DNA from: Dendrobium chrysotoxum | Lineage: Eukaryota; Streptophyta; Magnoliopsida; Asparagales; Orchidaceae | Assembly (NCBI GenBank): GCA_019925795.1 | Contig: CM034314.1 | Location: 17,480,657 to 17,544,656, forward strand | DNA length: 64,000 nucleotides | Reading direction: 5' to 3' | In this document: positions 11,539 to 24,871 of the stretch, piece after piece | Layout of the letters: the number at the start of each line of letters is the position of its first letter | How positions within the stretch are numbered: the stretch's first letter is position 1 | Notes under the pieces: model-generated | What the model was told of the DNA's origin: nothing | The model's database searches: none | Seen by the model: the letters and a program-made list of their open reading frames with translations, nothing else | Program-made: the position numbers and the translations under genes

Positions 11539-14500
11539 TTAGTGGTTTGCAAGAGATTGAGAAGAGCCCTTCCTATAATTTGCCCAGTACTCTGCAACAA
11601 GCTTAGCAAAGGCGGATTGAGAAGATTCCATCAGTTTAGAGGGTTTCTCAAATTCCAAAACATTTCCTGTGAAAGAGTGTGATCAAATTGTTAATAAAAA
11701 TTACTGAAAAACTATGAAAGTAGAAAAAAAAAAGCAGAAGTTCATTTTCTGAACTTAATGCTCTATGTTGATGAGCTTTGTTGGTTTCTCTTTGATTATT
11801 CTTTATTATGGAACAAATTGCCTAATGATTGATACAAGAATGAGATCATACCATATGAGAGAACCATAACCATGTCACTGTCTGTTACAGTTGGAACCCT
11901 GTGAGCTATTGTTATCACAGTGCAGCTAGAGAACTCCTGTCTGATAATTCTCTGAAGAATTGCATCTGTTGCAGAGTCAATTGATGCAGTAGCTTCATCA
12001 AGAACAAGAACTTTGTTCTTGCTGAGGAGGACTCGGCCTAAGCAGAAGAGTTGGCGTTGCCCTGCGCTCCAGTTCTCCCCATCGTCGCTCACTTCCCATG
12101 GAACAATAGTTAGTTGAATGTCATTGTAAAGAACCAAAGTTTAGCAGCTTCAAGATTTAACCCAACATATATAATAACCAGACTCAAATCTGAAATCAAT
12201 TTGTGTAGGTTTGAATCAACGCATAAAAAATCTAAAATACTTTAATCCAATACAAGTCAAGTTTCTTATTGTTTTTTCTGTATTGACATGTGTAAAGAGG
12301 TTCATCTTATCAATTTACTATTGGTTTAGATTCAGGTTGAAATTTTTGACAATTTAGACCTGTTCATTCTCACTTCAAGCTTAAACCTGACACATTAACA
12401 TGGATTGACATCCCTGTCTAGTCATAATAGATAAACTAACTTACCTGAGGAATCAAGTTGAGCAGGAAGGTTTCTAATGATGGACTTCAATTGGCAGCGC
12501 TCCAAGGCCTGAAATGATAAACTTGGACATTATCAATATGCCTTTCTGACAGTTATCACTGTTCCATCCAATTACTATAAGATGAATATAATAAGAAAAG
12601 AATCAAACACAAAGCTATTTAATCTATATAATAAGTTGAAAGATATGCTTGACCTCCCAAATCTCATGATCAGTATACACTCCAAGAGGATCCAGATTAC
12701 TTCGAACACTACCCCTGAAAAGAGTTGGTTCTTGAGGAATTATGCTAAGTTTCATCCTCAAATCCTTGAGCCCTATAGAACAAATGTCAATACTGTCAAT
12801 AAGTATTCTCCCTTCAGCAGGATCTATCAGACGAAATAGAGCACTTATAAGAGTTGTTTTTCCACTTCCGGTTCGTCCGACAACTCCAATCTTATTTCCG
12901 GCTGAAAATGTACAGGTGATTCCCTTGAGAACAAATGGAGCAGTAGGCTTATATTTAATCTGCACATATGTATATAAGAGAAGTAAGAATTACAAGAACA
13001 CAGTGGAACCAACTAAGTTAAAATTAAAAAGAGTCTTAACCTTGAGATTTTGAAAGTCAATTCTTCCATCAAGGGGCCATGAAGGTGGTGGTCTGCTATT
13101 ATCAATCACTGCTGGTGGTTCTGGAGGGATATGCATGAACTGCTTGATTCTCTCAACTGATATGATGTAGTTTTCAACGTACGAATAGTAACGAGTAGCA
13201 AACACTTGGGAAGGCGAAAGATTGAGGGCATAAGAAAGACAAAGGCCTGAAAATCCTGGATTGCATTCATTGTTTGTAAGTCACTGATAAGATTCAGTGA
13301 AAGAAAATTTATTTCTTAAATGTAATTTTTAATTGTTATACCGTTCTGAATATAAGTTGTATAGATGGATGAAATATGATATATTTGTTCTTGGAGAATC
13401 ATGATTATGGATGGATTATGATATATATGTACCTGGAGAAATGGATCCCTGAGGAACCAAAACAAGGAAAAGAGCTGAAGTTATTATGGTTAAGTTTTGC
13501 AGAAGCTCCGCTCTTATTAGTATCCATTCCATGGCAGCAATGGTATGGAAAAATAGAGTTGCATCAATATCTATTAACTTTAAGTTGTTCCCAAAAAACC
13601 TCTCAGTCATCTCAAAAGCTCTTATTGTCACAACACCAAGATAGGATTCAGTTGCATAATTCATAACAGGAGCCTTTGTTGTTCCATTGATCCTCACTAG
13701 CTCCCTTGCTGATGATAGATAGTATTTCTTCAAAAATTTGAAGAATGTTGCAGATAAAACAAGTGAGACAATGTCTAATTTTAGTGTAAAGGAAGAAAAA
13801 TAACTAAAAGATGAATACACACACCTGAAGATATGCAACTATGATGAGAACTGGAAATGCTACCACTAACACTTGCCATGTCACAGTAGCCATGATTATT
13901 ATTGTTGATAAAACTTCAATAAAACCAGCTAGAAAGAAGACAAGGGAGTATGGAACATCAAAATCCAGTGTAAATAAATCTGAAGATGCCTGCATCAGAT
14001 ACAATTCACATACAATTTTCATTTTTTTCCATGAATGGATTACAATGAATAAACTTTTCATGATATGGTTTATAATTGCATAGGTTATAATGATAGATAT
14101 AAGTTCATGAATCAATTTTAAGTCTCATAAAGTTATAATTGAATTAATACCCTGGTTAAAATCCTTCCCACCGGTGTCGAGTCGAAGAAAGACATTGGTG
14201 CTCTAAACACTGAATCCATGAGGGCAGTGAAGAAAGACCTTGAAGCTTTTAGTCCAAGATCTGCTGCCAGCAAAGTTCTAACATATGCAAAGGCGCAAGT
14301 AAGGATTGAAATTACTGCATAGACTCCAACTAAAAGGCTGTCGCTAATTTGATTCATTTGAATGGCAAATGCCATCCAATAGGTTGATAAAATCTGCAAA
14401 CCAACGAAGATGAAATGAGTGGAGACAACCAAAGTGAGAAGTAGATAACCTTTGGAAACCTGGAAATAATCTTTGTATGGCTTCAACCCAACATTGCCCA

Positions 14501-17500
14501 TTTCCTTTTCTTCATCTTCAGTTAGTTGGACAGCTGAAATACCTTTGCTTGAAACTTCATTCTCACTGTTTTGTTTCATCGAGTGCAAAGCTGTAACTAT
14601 CAGGTGATCTTCTACTCTTTTCTGTTTATTTCTTCCATTCTCATGGAATGAAGAATCTAATGTAATCAATGAAGATTGATGAGCTTTAACAAGCTTCTCA
14701 AATGCTGTTCCTGATGTTAGAAGCTCCTCATAGGTTCCTGTTTGTGTAATTTCACCATCCTCTATTACCTGAGGACAATCATATAGACTCTATCAGACTA
14801 TGCAAAGTGAGTAATTGATTGATTAGATACAAGATAAGAGCCTATCTTTCTGTGAAAAAGGAAAAGCTTAAGAAGCCTCTAACCAGAATTCCATCAGCTT
14901 CAGCCAGAAACTCAACTTGATGAGTTACAAGAATGACCGTCTTATTTTCTAAAGCAGACATCACATAGTCCTGCAAAGTTCAAATCATTCTCTTAGGCTG
15001 CCAAATAAATACAAAATCTAATATTGAATGAAGCTCCTATTTATGAATATGGAGCATATGCCCAATTTTATCTCTATTTTGAAACAATTTCAATGGAATA
15101 TATTGAATCTATTTTTTGAAGTTTGGTATATTGTTTGACGAAATTGAAAATTATGAATTCCATGAAACCATCCAATTTTCAAGTGTAATCATCAAAACAT
15201 CCTTACATGAAAGAGAATAGCTGCAGTGTGTGCATCTACTGCACTGAAGGGATCGTCAAGGAGGTAATTATCTGCATCACTGTAGACTGCTCTTGCTAAC
15301 TGAATCCTTTGTTTTTGTCCTCCACTCATGTTCAGACCTCTCTGACCAATCTCTGTAAGGTCTCCATGAACAAAATTCTCAATATCCTTATCTAGTGCAC
15401 TGCATCTGATAGCCATGTCGTACCGTTCCTTGTTCATGGGCTTCCCAAATAATATGTTATCCTGAATAGTTCCGCTTTGAATCCATGATGTTTGTGAAAC
15501 ATAAGCAATTGTACCAAATACATTAACCTGAGCATTAAGAGAGTTGTTTAAATTTTTTTTCTATATTAACCATTTTAATAAACATGTCTACCCACTTTAT
15601 AATGTTACTTACAGATCCTGAAACTTTAGGTATCTCTCCAAGTATTGCATATATAAGTGATGACTTTCCTGCACCAACTGATCCACAAACAGCAATCTTC
15701 TGTCCTTTTCTAATTTCCAAATTAATGTTCTTAAGAGCTGGAATAGCTCCATCTAAATCCCAACTGAAGCAACCATTATGCACTTGAATGCTGTGGTTCA
15801 CATTATTTAATGTGTTCCTTTGCACATTCTCTTCTTTGATCTCATCTTCTAATAAGAAAACATCGATTCGATCCAAGGAAACCTTTACTTGGATGAGGAC
15901 TGAAAGAGCTTCTGGTAACATTCTGACTGGCTCTGACATAACTCTTAACGTCGCCAGAACTGTAAAAATTGTACTAGCATTGAGAGAAGCACTCTTCAGA
16001 GCTGCAGTTCCTGCAAAAATTACAGCAGAAACAACAGTCGGTGCCATCCAATACAGTGCACTTCCATATGATTTTGTGATTTGGATATCTCTCAACCATT
16101 TGAACTCCACGTCCCTTAGAGATTCAACCGTTCTTCTGAACTTATCTTCCCATGATTGCAACTTGATGATCTTCATATTGTTCAGTACTTCTGAAGTAGC
16201 TCTCAGCCTTTCATCCTGAGCAAGCATGAACTGTGCTTGATAGTACTGCATAATCTTTGCAATTGGGACATTGAGGAAGCCGAAAATGATCAATGGAATA
16301 AGACCTGGGAGTGCTCCTCCTACACCGACAGTTATGAATAGTACAATAATTGAGAGTAGTATTTGAAGAGGAGAGCTCCATGCCATATGAAACCACCATG
16401 GAAACTCTCCAAGCCTATATGCATCTACTGCTATGTAGTTTACAATCTCTCCAGTTGAATGCCTTCTCCTTCCCTGGCTTGAAAGTCCTAACTGCTTCTG
16501 AAAAATGGCAGCCATGACGGCAGAGCGCATCCTCATTCCAAACCTTCTTGAATTAAAAAACCAAAGCCTCTGAGAGATGGAGTCAACGAACTTTAAAAAG
16601 GAAAGACAGATAATCAAAAAGAAGCCAAATTTAAGATCTTTCTCTTCTTGGTTTGAAAATAAAATAAAGGCGTAGAGTATTAAAGGTGAAGCTGCAACAG
16701 ACACTGATTTTAGTAATGCATAGAATCCAACTAATGCCATTTCTTTCTTGAAGCACTTGGCTAATGATCTAAGAACCAAGTTTTTAGTTATTGATCTATT
16801 TTTCCTCTCAAATTCCCATGCTCTACTGAAAGTTTGGTAAGCTAAGAATGCCTCATCATCAAAATCTAAAGCTGGAATGTCTTCAAGAGCCAGTGGCTTG
16901 GATGATCCTAAGCGGAGCAATGGATTCAACCATGAAAATGTCAACCTGCTAAACAAGCTAGCTTTACTTGAATTTGTTCTTCTTTCATTTCGATCGAGCA
17001 GTAGCGGGCTGGATAAGCTATCACTCTCAAGATTCTTATTCAAACTGGTTCTCGCTAGCAACTTGAAAGCACAGAAAAGGAGCAACAAATTCACAGGCCA
17101 TGAAATCAAGTCAAGGATTTGAAATCCTGATCCTCTGATAAGCATTTCCAGATTAAAAACAGATATCAGAACTGAAAATGTAATCCACCAACTTAAAAGT
17201 ATAGTTCTGAGCCATTTAGGAGAATAAATATATATAGAAAAGGCCAAAGATATCCAAATTATCCCTCTAACAAAATAAACCAGCCAACTCAACTGAAAGA
17301 GACTACTGCTTTCACCAAATAGAGCCCAGAAGCTGAGACTGAAACATGAAATGCTAAGCACTGCACACAGCAGTGAAGCAATGGAAGAATCCCAGCTTCT
17401 ATTTCTCCTTCCATGAGGATCTTCTCTTCTGCAATATGATATTAGAAAACCCAAAACTGAAATTAGAAGAAAAACAAGATTTACAGCATCTATTATTCTT

Positions 17501-17583
17501 CTTTGAGCACATGAGTTTCCCAGATTAAATAACTCGTTCTCACAAGTCCAAGAAAACCAATCTGCAGTCAATACAAAGAGCAT
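11539..17583 (-). CDS. ABC transporter C family member (ABCC8-like), 11 exons
   Basis: Exons, in order of translation: 17583-15613, 15527-15207, 14970-14884, 14768-14151, 13989-13825, 13727-13433, 13255-13041, 12959-12654, 12508-12445, 12091-11852 and 11666-11539. All ten introns are GT-AG and the phases agree, giving 1469 residues. The layout is that of full-length plant ABCC (MRP) pumps: an N-terminal membrane region, TMD1, NBD1, TMD2, NBD2. NBD1 has Walker A GSVGAGKSS (634-642), signature MSGGQ (724-728), Walker B with Asp748-Asp749 and H-loop His781; Asp in place of the catalytic Glu is normal for ABCC NBD1. NBD2 has Walker A GRTGSGKTT (1252-1260), signature SAGQ (1356-1359), Asp1379-Glu1380 and His1411. 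The family exports glutathione or other conjugates across vacuolar or plasma membranes; the substrate here is unknown. No stop or frameshift is seen. The first ATG of the open frame was taken as start. The last exon matches in style the lone exon at 59070-59194. Confidence 0.93.
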
Positions 17584-18038
17584 CAAAATCTATCAGGCAA
17601 AGCAAATACATAACTGATTGCCATTAATATCACAAGTAAAAGCAAAATGAAGTAAAACATATATTACAAAGCCAGAACTATACAAAACATTCTTGAAAAT
17701 AGCAAATAAAAATCCAAAGAAAGAATCTCAATGTAGACTGATCACAAACGCCAGGCTTCATAAATTAATGAACGTCATTTAAATAAAACATTCATGAAAA
17801 TAGCTAATAATTTGGCTTCAGAGAAGAACAATACCTCCCAGACTCCAAGCAGAAACCATTTTCAGAAAGGTTCAGTACGTATCGATACCAAACTATCTTA
17901 GAGAATGTAATTGTTGGTTGAAGACCAACTTTTATTTGAAAGAATGGAGGAAAATGAGCCTGATCTTCTTCCAATTGGGTTGAAGACCACGTTGAATGAT
18001 AAGTGGCAACAAAAATACTGCAAAAAAAATCCAACATA
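17584..18038 (-). other. Leader and upstream region of the ABCC gene
   Basis: AT-rich sequence directly upstream of the ATG at 17583. On the minus strand CTGATAG precedes the first codons and could be a splice acceptor. A possible donor (GGGAG|GTATTG) lies near 17833, so a non-coding leader exon with an intron of about 240 bases is possible. Joining those exactly would not keep a longer protein frame, so any upstream exon would be untranslated or hold a short upstream ORF. No TATA box is convincing. Confidence 0.3.
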
Positions 18039-18146
18039 GGCTTCGCTAGGACAGTTTTTGACCACTGTTTTTTCGTTATTTTCAAAAAAAATTTGTACTA
18101 AAAAACTGCTTTAAAAAGCAATAAAAAACATATCCCTAACAAAGCC
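18039..18146. mobile_element. MITE family, copy B
   Basis: Left end GGCTTCGCTAGGACAGTTTT; right end, read on the other strand, GGCTTTGTTAGGGATATGTT. The inside has TTGTACTAAAAAACTGCTTT, shared with the other copies. It lies about 460 bases upstream of the ABCC start codon, so it may sit in or near that gene's promoter. Confidence 0.65.
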
Positions 18147-18800
18147 TTAGTATGTCTCTAGTGCTTTGAAGTCATGCACTTACATCCCATATTTTTATTT
18201 CATTTAGCAATTTTTATGTTCTATCATCAATTTTATTAATTAAATAAAGTTTTGTTTAGTGAGGAAGTTATCAATTACAACTCTCCAACCTTCAAACTTC
18301 AAAGAGATATAAAATAGAGGAAGTAAGAATAGAATATTGAATTGTTGAATAAATTTAATAGTTTGTATTTTCATTGAACATACTATCTTAAAAAACAAAA
18401 ACGTGATATATTGACTCTTCTATTTTATTGAATTTTTTATATGTCTAATTTGTATATTTTTTTTTTACCTTGCTATCTTTCCCTTAAGTAGAATGAAGGC
18501 CAATAGGCCAAAGTGAATAACATTTCGATAGTTAAAAATCTGGACTAATTCATTACTAAATGAATTGTTACTAATTCACAAATTATACATAAAAAATGCT
18601 GATAAAGGACTTATACCTTCTATAACTTTTTTATCTGATGGAAAAATAGGACTGTGTAAACTCAAAATTGAAGATTTCTATGTTAGTTTAGTTCGAAGCA
18701 ATCAATTTTAAGCAAAATTTTGAGCTTAATCAAGGCAAATTTACTTAATCTTATTATATATACATACAATCATACATACATACGTGCATACATGCATACA

Positions 18801-18813
18801 TACACACACACAC

Positions 18814-18897
<84 letters not shown>
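18801..18897. repeat. Compound (CA)n(TA)n(TG)n microsatellite
   Basis: A short CACACA run passes into more than 60 bases of pure TA and ends in TGTGTGTG. The length in this assembly may be imprecise. Confidence 0.95.
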
Positions 18898-18937
18898 CAT
18901 TTTGAGGGCAAAACAAGTTCGACTTCAATTCGACTAA

Positions 18938-19067
18938 GGGTTCGTTTGGGACAGTTTTTTTAATGCTTTCTAAAATTGTGTTTTAGTTAAAAAATTTCTT
19001 GAATTAGAATTTTTTGTACTAAAAAGGCGTTTTAAAAAGCAATGAGAAAGATGTCCCAACCGAAGCC
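18938..19067. mobile_element. MITE family, copy C, with TAA target duplication
   Basis: The left end GGGTTCGTTTGGGACAGTTT and the right end, on the other strand GGCTTCGGTTGGGACATCTT, are inverted repeats. TAA flanks both sides (18935-18937 and 19068-19070), consistent with the 3-bp TTA/TAA duplication of PIF/Harbinger (Tourist-type) elements. No coding capacity. Confidence 0.7.
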
Positions 19068-19259
19068 TAAATTTCATTTGATTAATTATTGAGCACGTTT
19101 AAAATTTCAAATAGAATTATTAGCATTATGATGATCATGGAAGGCTACTCTATATTACAAAAATAATAATAATAATAATAAAGTGATTCCATAGTTTAAA
19201 TAATATCATTTAGAAAGAGAAAACTATAAATTATAAGGGCAAGGTTGATAAATAGCAAT

Positions 19260-19680
19260 AATATTTAGATGACCACCAATTTATTTGATAAAATCTCTCA
19301 AGTTATTATCAAGATTTTATAATTGAATCCTACTTATATTAACTCTATGTTTCATCTTTAAATATTCCAAACAATAACAACCAACCATTGTAGTTTCTCA
19401 TATCTTAAATGAATATTTAATATAATATTTCAATAAAATTGATAATAAATTTGAATGATAAAAATAGTATGTACTTTCTAATTTACTGACAGCATGTGAA
19501 ACAAAGGTTGTTTGATTTTGAAAATTATTTATTCAAAGTACATTACCAGACAAAAGCTAAAACAACAAAGAAGATGAAAAAGGAGAATTTGGCTTGCCCC
19601 ACTTGGTTGCACAACAGCAGGATTAGGCAAAGCATGGAAAGAGGCTGCGGCCTAGTGGTTGGGGGATTTTTTTGGTCTCA
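19260..19680. repeat. Diverged direct repeat, matched at 21060-21420
   Basis: Two AT-rich segments share a run of phrases in the same order: TTTAAATG/CTTAAATGAATATTTAAT, then ATTTATTCAAAGT, then GAGAATTTGGCTTGCCCC/GAGATTTTGGCTTTGCCC. They then enter a stretch of the form TGCGGCNTNGTGGTTG. They are old duplicates or two copies of one dispersed element. The segment 19680-19850 also holds an imperfect repeat around TGCTCGAG. No gene is seen. Confidence 0.4.
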
Positions 19681-20249
19681 TCATAGGCTTGCACGTGCTC
19701 GAGCTCGAGCTTACCCTAATGCTAACTCATGACCAAATTCGTTGAACACACCTCATGCTCGAGTGCACGCCATTGTTAACTCGCGATCGAATTCGCTCAA
19801 CGTATGATTCGCATGAATTGGCTTTGGTTGAGATCAGTATGATATAAATAAGGTTAATACTATCGTATTTATATTTCTAAACAGGGGCGAAACCAGCCTT
19901 TCTATTGATGGCGGACAAAATATAATTGTGAAATGTATAACTTTATGTATGAAATAAAAAATGAAATGTTTTTTCTTAAAATTTGAGCAACTATATTTAC
20001 TGAAGTTTGACAGAATAATTAAAATGCTTATTTCTTTAAGAGGGAAAAAAAAAAAGATTTCTGGGTGGGCAATTGTCCGCCTTGAGCTCTTTCGGCCGGT
20101 TCCACTAACCTCTAGTTCAAAAATGTTTTAATATATTGATAAATGAATTTCTCTTTCTCTAACTCTTTATTTCTCTCTTAATATCAACATACTAAAACTT
20201 TCCTAAAATTATGGGTGAGCCAACCTAGCATTTCTCCTAAAATATTTTA

Positions 20250-20334
20250 TATAATTGATCTATCATTTTTCCTTATTCAAATTGATTTTTTTTTATGAAT
20301 GAGTTGAATAAGGAAAAATGATAGATCAATTATA
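20250..20334. repeat. Perfect 31-bp inverted repeat (hairpin)
   Basis: Bases 20250-20280 and 20304-20334 are exact reverse complements over 31 positions, with a 23-base T-rich loop. The arm includes GATCTATCATTTTTCC. Such a hairpin could be a small MITE core or could fold as RNA. A related half-arm (GAATGAGTTGA...AAGGAAAAAT) occurs near 22464-22490. Confidence 0.9.
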
Positions 20335-20532
20335 TTTAATTGGACAAGAGCTCAAAATATATAAATTATACTCACCTCTATATTTATTTATATATATTTT
20401 AATATATAAACATTAAATTAATTCTTATTAGTGTATAATTTATTGGTAAAAATTATTAAAAACACTCTAAAATTTATGAACAATGCAGGTTTTAAATTTT
20501 ATATTGCTTGATATATTTATTTATATAAATCT

Positions 20533-20538
<6 letters not shown>

Positions 20539-20602
<64 letters not shown>
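20539..20602. repeat. (TA)n microsatellite
   Basis: About 64 bases of pure TA repeat, ending in ACATACAT. Intergenic. Confidence 0.95.
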
Positions 20603-20607
<5 letters not shown>

Positions 20608-21368
20608 CATAATTTTTTTTTTGTTGTTAACAATTACTTAAAACACTCTAAACTTTATGAACAATACTTGTTTAAAATTCCATATTGCTTGAAATATAAT
20701 ATTGTGGTAAATAGAGCCAACAAATAAAATATTATTGATGTGTTAGATAATCATCAATTTGATTTTTTTTTAATTTTATAATCATCAATTTGATTTGTTG
20801 TTAGTGTTGGACTCATATTAGACTTGTCAACAAATTAATAAATTTAAACAAAATCTCTCTTCTTGTTAATGAACATTAGCAAATTTCTATTCTATTCTAT
20901 GGTGAATTAATTAAGGCTATAATTTATTCATATTTGACTCAAAGATTGTGAGAGATTTTAGTTAATCATTATTTGTAAATTCTCACATGCAAACTTAAGA
21001 TAAGGTTTTAATTCTATTATAAGAGGCTAAAGATTATTAAGAAAAATTTATAATAAATGTTTAATCACTCAATATTATTTAAAAAAAAAAGATGTGATAA
21101 TCTGAGAGGCTAACAACCAACCATTAATTATCACTTCTTGTATTTTAAATGGATATTTAATTAATATGAGATTTTACTAAATTTGATTATTAAATTGATT
21201 GATAGAACATATAATCTATTTTGTATCTTGACCTAAAATATATGAATCAAATGTGGTGAGGTTTTGAAAGTGATTTATTCAAAGTGCATGATACAACAAA
21301 TAGTACAGGACATAACAAGATAAGAAAGAGATTTTGGCTTTGCCCTATTGAGTAAATTTATTAAGTCG

Positions 21369-21477
21369 GGGATTGCTTATGCATGCGGCTTGTTGGTTGA
21401 GGGAAGATATTCCTCCCGTTGATGTCATGTTCGAATCCCCTAATATGCAAAAACGAAAAACAAAAAACAAAAAAAAG
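21369..21477 (+). mobile_element. tRNA-derived SINE-like element
   Basis: The sequence GCATGCGGCTTGTTGGTTGA resembles a pol III A box region. Some 50 bases later GTTCGAATCCC matches the B box. The segment ends in an A-rich tail (AAAAACGAAAAACAAAAAAC and on). Similar flanks TTAAGTCGG (from 21361) and TTAAGCCAG (from 21478) may be the target duplication. There is no tRNA cloverleaf, so it is not a tRNA gene. Confidence 0.5.
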
Positions 21478-22920
21478 TTAAGCCAGTTTGATGTACAAGC
21501 GGATTTTTGTTTTATATGTAAATAATATGTGAACTTTTAATCATAATTGGAAGGGCTAAAATAAAAAAGAGTGATGTTACTATTAGTTTTGTGTGGAATC
21601 TGATTGTTTCGATCAATCGAGTTAGGCTATTGACTTAGACCTTAATTCCGTCGGTCGAGCACGCCGGAGAGTTGCAAGGGGTCCTCCCCCTGCTTGTGTT
21701 TTGATGATCTACACCCATTTTTTTCCCCCTACAACCGTACTGCAATGCGACGTTGTATACCCAAGCGTCGCGGTGTTGTATATTCTAGTTAGAAACAGAC
21801 AGAGAGCAGAGTTTCATAATACTACAGACCCCGGTGTTGTGGCGCTGCTAGTCAAGCTAAAGACAGAGAGTGGAATTTCGCGGCACTGCGAGTCAAGCTG
21901 GGTAGTTTTCATTCTTATTTTTCATGTTTAACTTGAAGAACTACATCCCTTGGATGGTCTTAACTTTTATGTGAGTCTCTTTGTTAGTTCTCAGAAGAGC
22001 AGTGCAAGAGCGAAGAGAGGCAAGAAGAGAGTGAGACATAAGATAGATCTATACTATTTCTCCCAAAATTTCATATTGACTTTCATGGTGTGGTGTGGCT
22101 CCATAGTTTTTCCCGATTTCGGGTTTTCCTATGTTAAATCCAAATCTTTTTTTTTCTGCCGCATTTTTCTCTTTCTTCCTTGTGTTCGTTGAGTGGTTTA
22201 CATCCCCAACAGTTATATTGTTTCATTTCATAACATATGAATCTTTTATGTTAACAACTGAATTGAATTTTACAAAAAAAATTATTGAAATTCTCTCTTT
22301 TTCAAGCTTCATATCTCTTTTAATGTCAACATCTCATTTTTTTTTTTAATTATAAATGACGCAACATAAGGTTTATTCATAAATTTTGATATTTTATTAT
22401 CTGATCTGATAATTATCACAAATTGGGCTCAATAGAGCCAAGTTGACTAATTCTTTTTGGTCATGAATGAGTTGAGAAAGGAAAAATATTAGCTTAACAT
22501 GTACACGCACACTTTACTTGAATATTGTTCCTTTGTGATCAGCCATTTGAGTTCTATCGCCCCACAATCTTCTATTTAGGTATTTGATAAAGATTGCCAC
22601 AACCTACGACAACGCGATCTTGATAAACAATCGTGCATCTCATTTACCCTCCTCACACCTCCAGCTTTGTCGAATATAGGCAGCTTCTCCTCTTCCCTTC
22701 GCTATCGAGCACTCATTTTTTGATTAATTATCGTCGCATTCTCATATTGTTTGCATAAGCATTAAATTTACTTATTTTGATACTAACTTACTGAAAGTAG
22801 AAAAATTAATGAATGTCACATGTATTCAATTAGAAAAAAATATGAAGCAACTTTGATCTCAAAATATGGAAGGAGAGTGCTAATCAGCATGTGTTTGACC
22901 CTGATCCATGGCTAAAACCC

Positions 22921-22943
22921 GGGGGGGGGGGGGGGGGGGGGGG
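22921..22943 (+). repeat. Run of 23 G
   Basis: An uninterrupted homopolymer of 23 G after AAACCC. Such runs are hard to sequence, so its length is doubtful. Confidence 0.9.
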
Positions 22944-23244
22944 TGATTACCAAGGAGAAATTATTCTGTGTGGATACCGAGACTGTCCGAAGACGCTTAC
23001 CAAGGGCTGCACTTTTGATATCGTTTCGAGGACAAATTCAATAACCATAAACATCATAAAGATTAAAAGGGAACCAATATCGAGGGCAACCTATTATATG
23101 GTATGGGAGCAAGGAGATTATGCAGTCCTTCATAACAAGATGCTCTAGGCAAAGTTCATGACAAAGACAGCAATGATTATGATGATGATGATGATGAGGT
23201 AGGACTGCATGCTCAAGGCAAAGTTTTTTAAACTTCATTTGAAG

Positions 23245-23280
<36 letters not shown>
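23245..23280 (+). repeat. (ATT)n microsatellite
   Basis: About 12 units of ATT. A short (GAT)n run occurs just before, at about 23176-23196. Confidence 0.95.
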
Positions 23281-24730
23281 TGTATATATTGATGATGAGA
23301 ATTGTATGATAGAGGACTATAATTTTATGATTGTTAAAATTGAATTATTTTTATATTTGCAACTAAGCTAATTCTATCCTTGCCTAACAATCAAGCTAAA
23401 TGAAATCTAAATGAATATTTGGTTGAGCACTATTTTGAACTTTAAGGATTGAATTTAAAATTAAATTGTATGCTTGTGAATTATTATGAAATGGTGGTTA
23501 ATTATGGCTGCCTATCAACATCTTGCAAAACATTTGAAAATTTATGTAGGTTGTAAATATCCAAAATGCAGGTGAACATAGTTATATATTAGCATTTCAC
23601 AAACCTATTTTTCAACTAGTACCAGCCACAACATAATTCTTGGGCATCCATGTGATTCAGGCAAATTTCAACATCATTTGTTGCTATGAATTCCTATCAT
23701 AACAAATATTTGTGATAGAAATTTTTTATTACAAAAAATTTATGACAAATATTTAAGCTGCTAGTTTTGTAACAAATAATATGATCACATGAAGGGGTTT
23801 GTAACCAATTTTGCAATGAACTAGGAGTCTCAATTAAACATAATTCATGCAGTGGCACACAAAATTTATGGACAACACATACTGTTAATATTTTATATCT
23901 ATAATTTTGACATATTATGTTAAATATTGCTCACTGTTATGGTACATGACATACATAGAGTAACTAGATTGGCAATTTAGAATGCTCATTATATATGTAT
24001 ATACATATATCACACCTCAAAATTCAATTGGAATTATTCTTATTCTAATTAAATTCATTGGAAATCAACATTATACAATATTGTTCATTTTCCTCAAAAC
24101 AATTATACACAACAATCCAATATAAATTTTGTTCTCACAACATCTCAACAAGCATCAAATATCTAGATTGTCAAAATACATTTATAATAGAAATATACAT
24201 ATAATATGAACTTTAACCTTATCAACTACTTTTTCTACCTAGTTGGTGCCTTACCCATTTCTGAAAACACATACAAATATATAAGGTGAGGAAATCACTT
24301 ACTCAACATGGCAACCTACTAAAGAAGTCAATATTCAACATTATTTAAATAAATTACATAACAGCTAATTATCGTTAAACAGAAGGTTATATGGTTTCAA
24401 ATTAAGTTATGTAGTGTTTAGGAAATGTTTTATCACTGACATAAATTACAGTAGTACCAATAATGTAAGCAATAGTCCCATGTCAATTATTTAAGCATAT
24501 CAAAAGCAATAATATAAACATCTCATAAACTTGTACATAACAGCATGAACTTCATTTGAACACAAGCATGATATCATTACATAATGAAACGTAACATGTG
24601 TAACATAAATAAAAAAATATGATCACATTCACACATCTCATTTTCTGAATCATTCTTATACCTTCACGTCCACTTATACTTCCACTTAATCATATTAGCC
24701 CAATTCTCCTTATAGCTCAACTTCCACTTA

Positions 24731-24871
24731 TATCTTTACTTGTTTGTCTCACATCAGTTTGGAATAGATGAAAGAATTACATATAGCTTGATCCCTCTTA
24801 TAACTTCACTTTCATTGATACCTCTACTTGCTTGTCTTACATCTGTTTGTGATAGATGGAGGAATAACATG
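24731..24871. repeat. Imperfect tandem repeat, period about 85
   Basis: Phrases of the form ACTTGTTTGTCTCACATC followed by GTTTG and ATAGATG recur about 85 bases later as ACTTGCTTGTCTTACATC with the same follow-on. A partial third unit may lie just upstream (TTCCACTTATA). No coding sense. Confidence 0.55.

Noticed and set aside
17804..18085. A protein-coding first exon upstream of the ABCC ATG
   Set aside because: The possible donor does not give the right phase for the main frame, and part of the open stretch is MITE sequence.
19635..19700. A third SINE from the TGCGGCCTAGTGGTTGGGG phrase
   Set aside because: Only an A-box-like part is present. No B box or A tail follows, so it was not listed as a SINE.
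22921..22943. G run as a G-quadruplex regulatory element
   Set aside because: A single homopolymer in non-coding DNA with no gene near; its length may be an assembly artefact.
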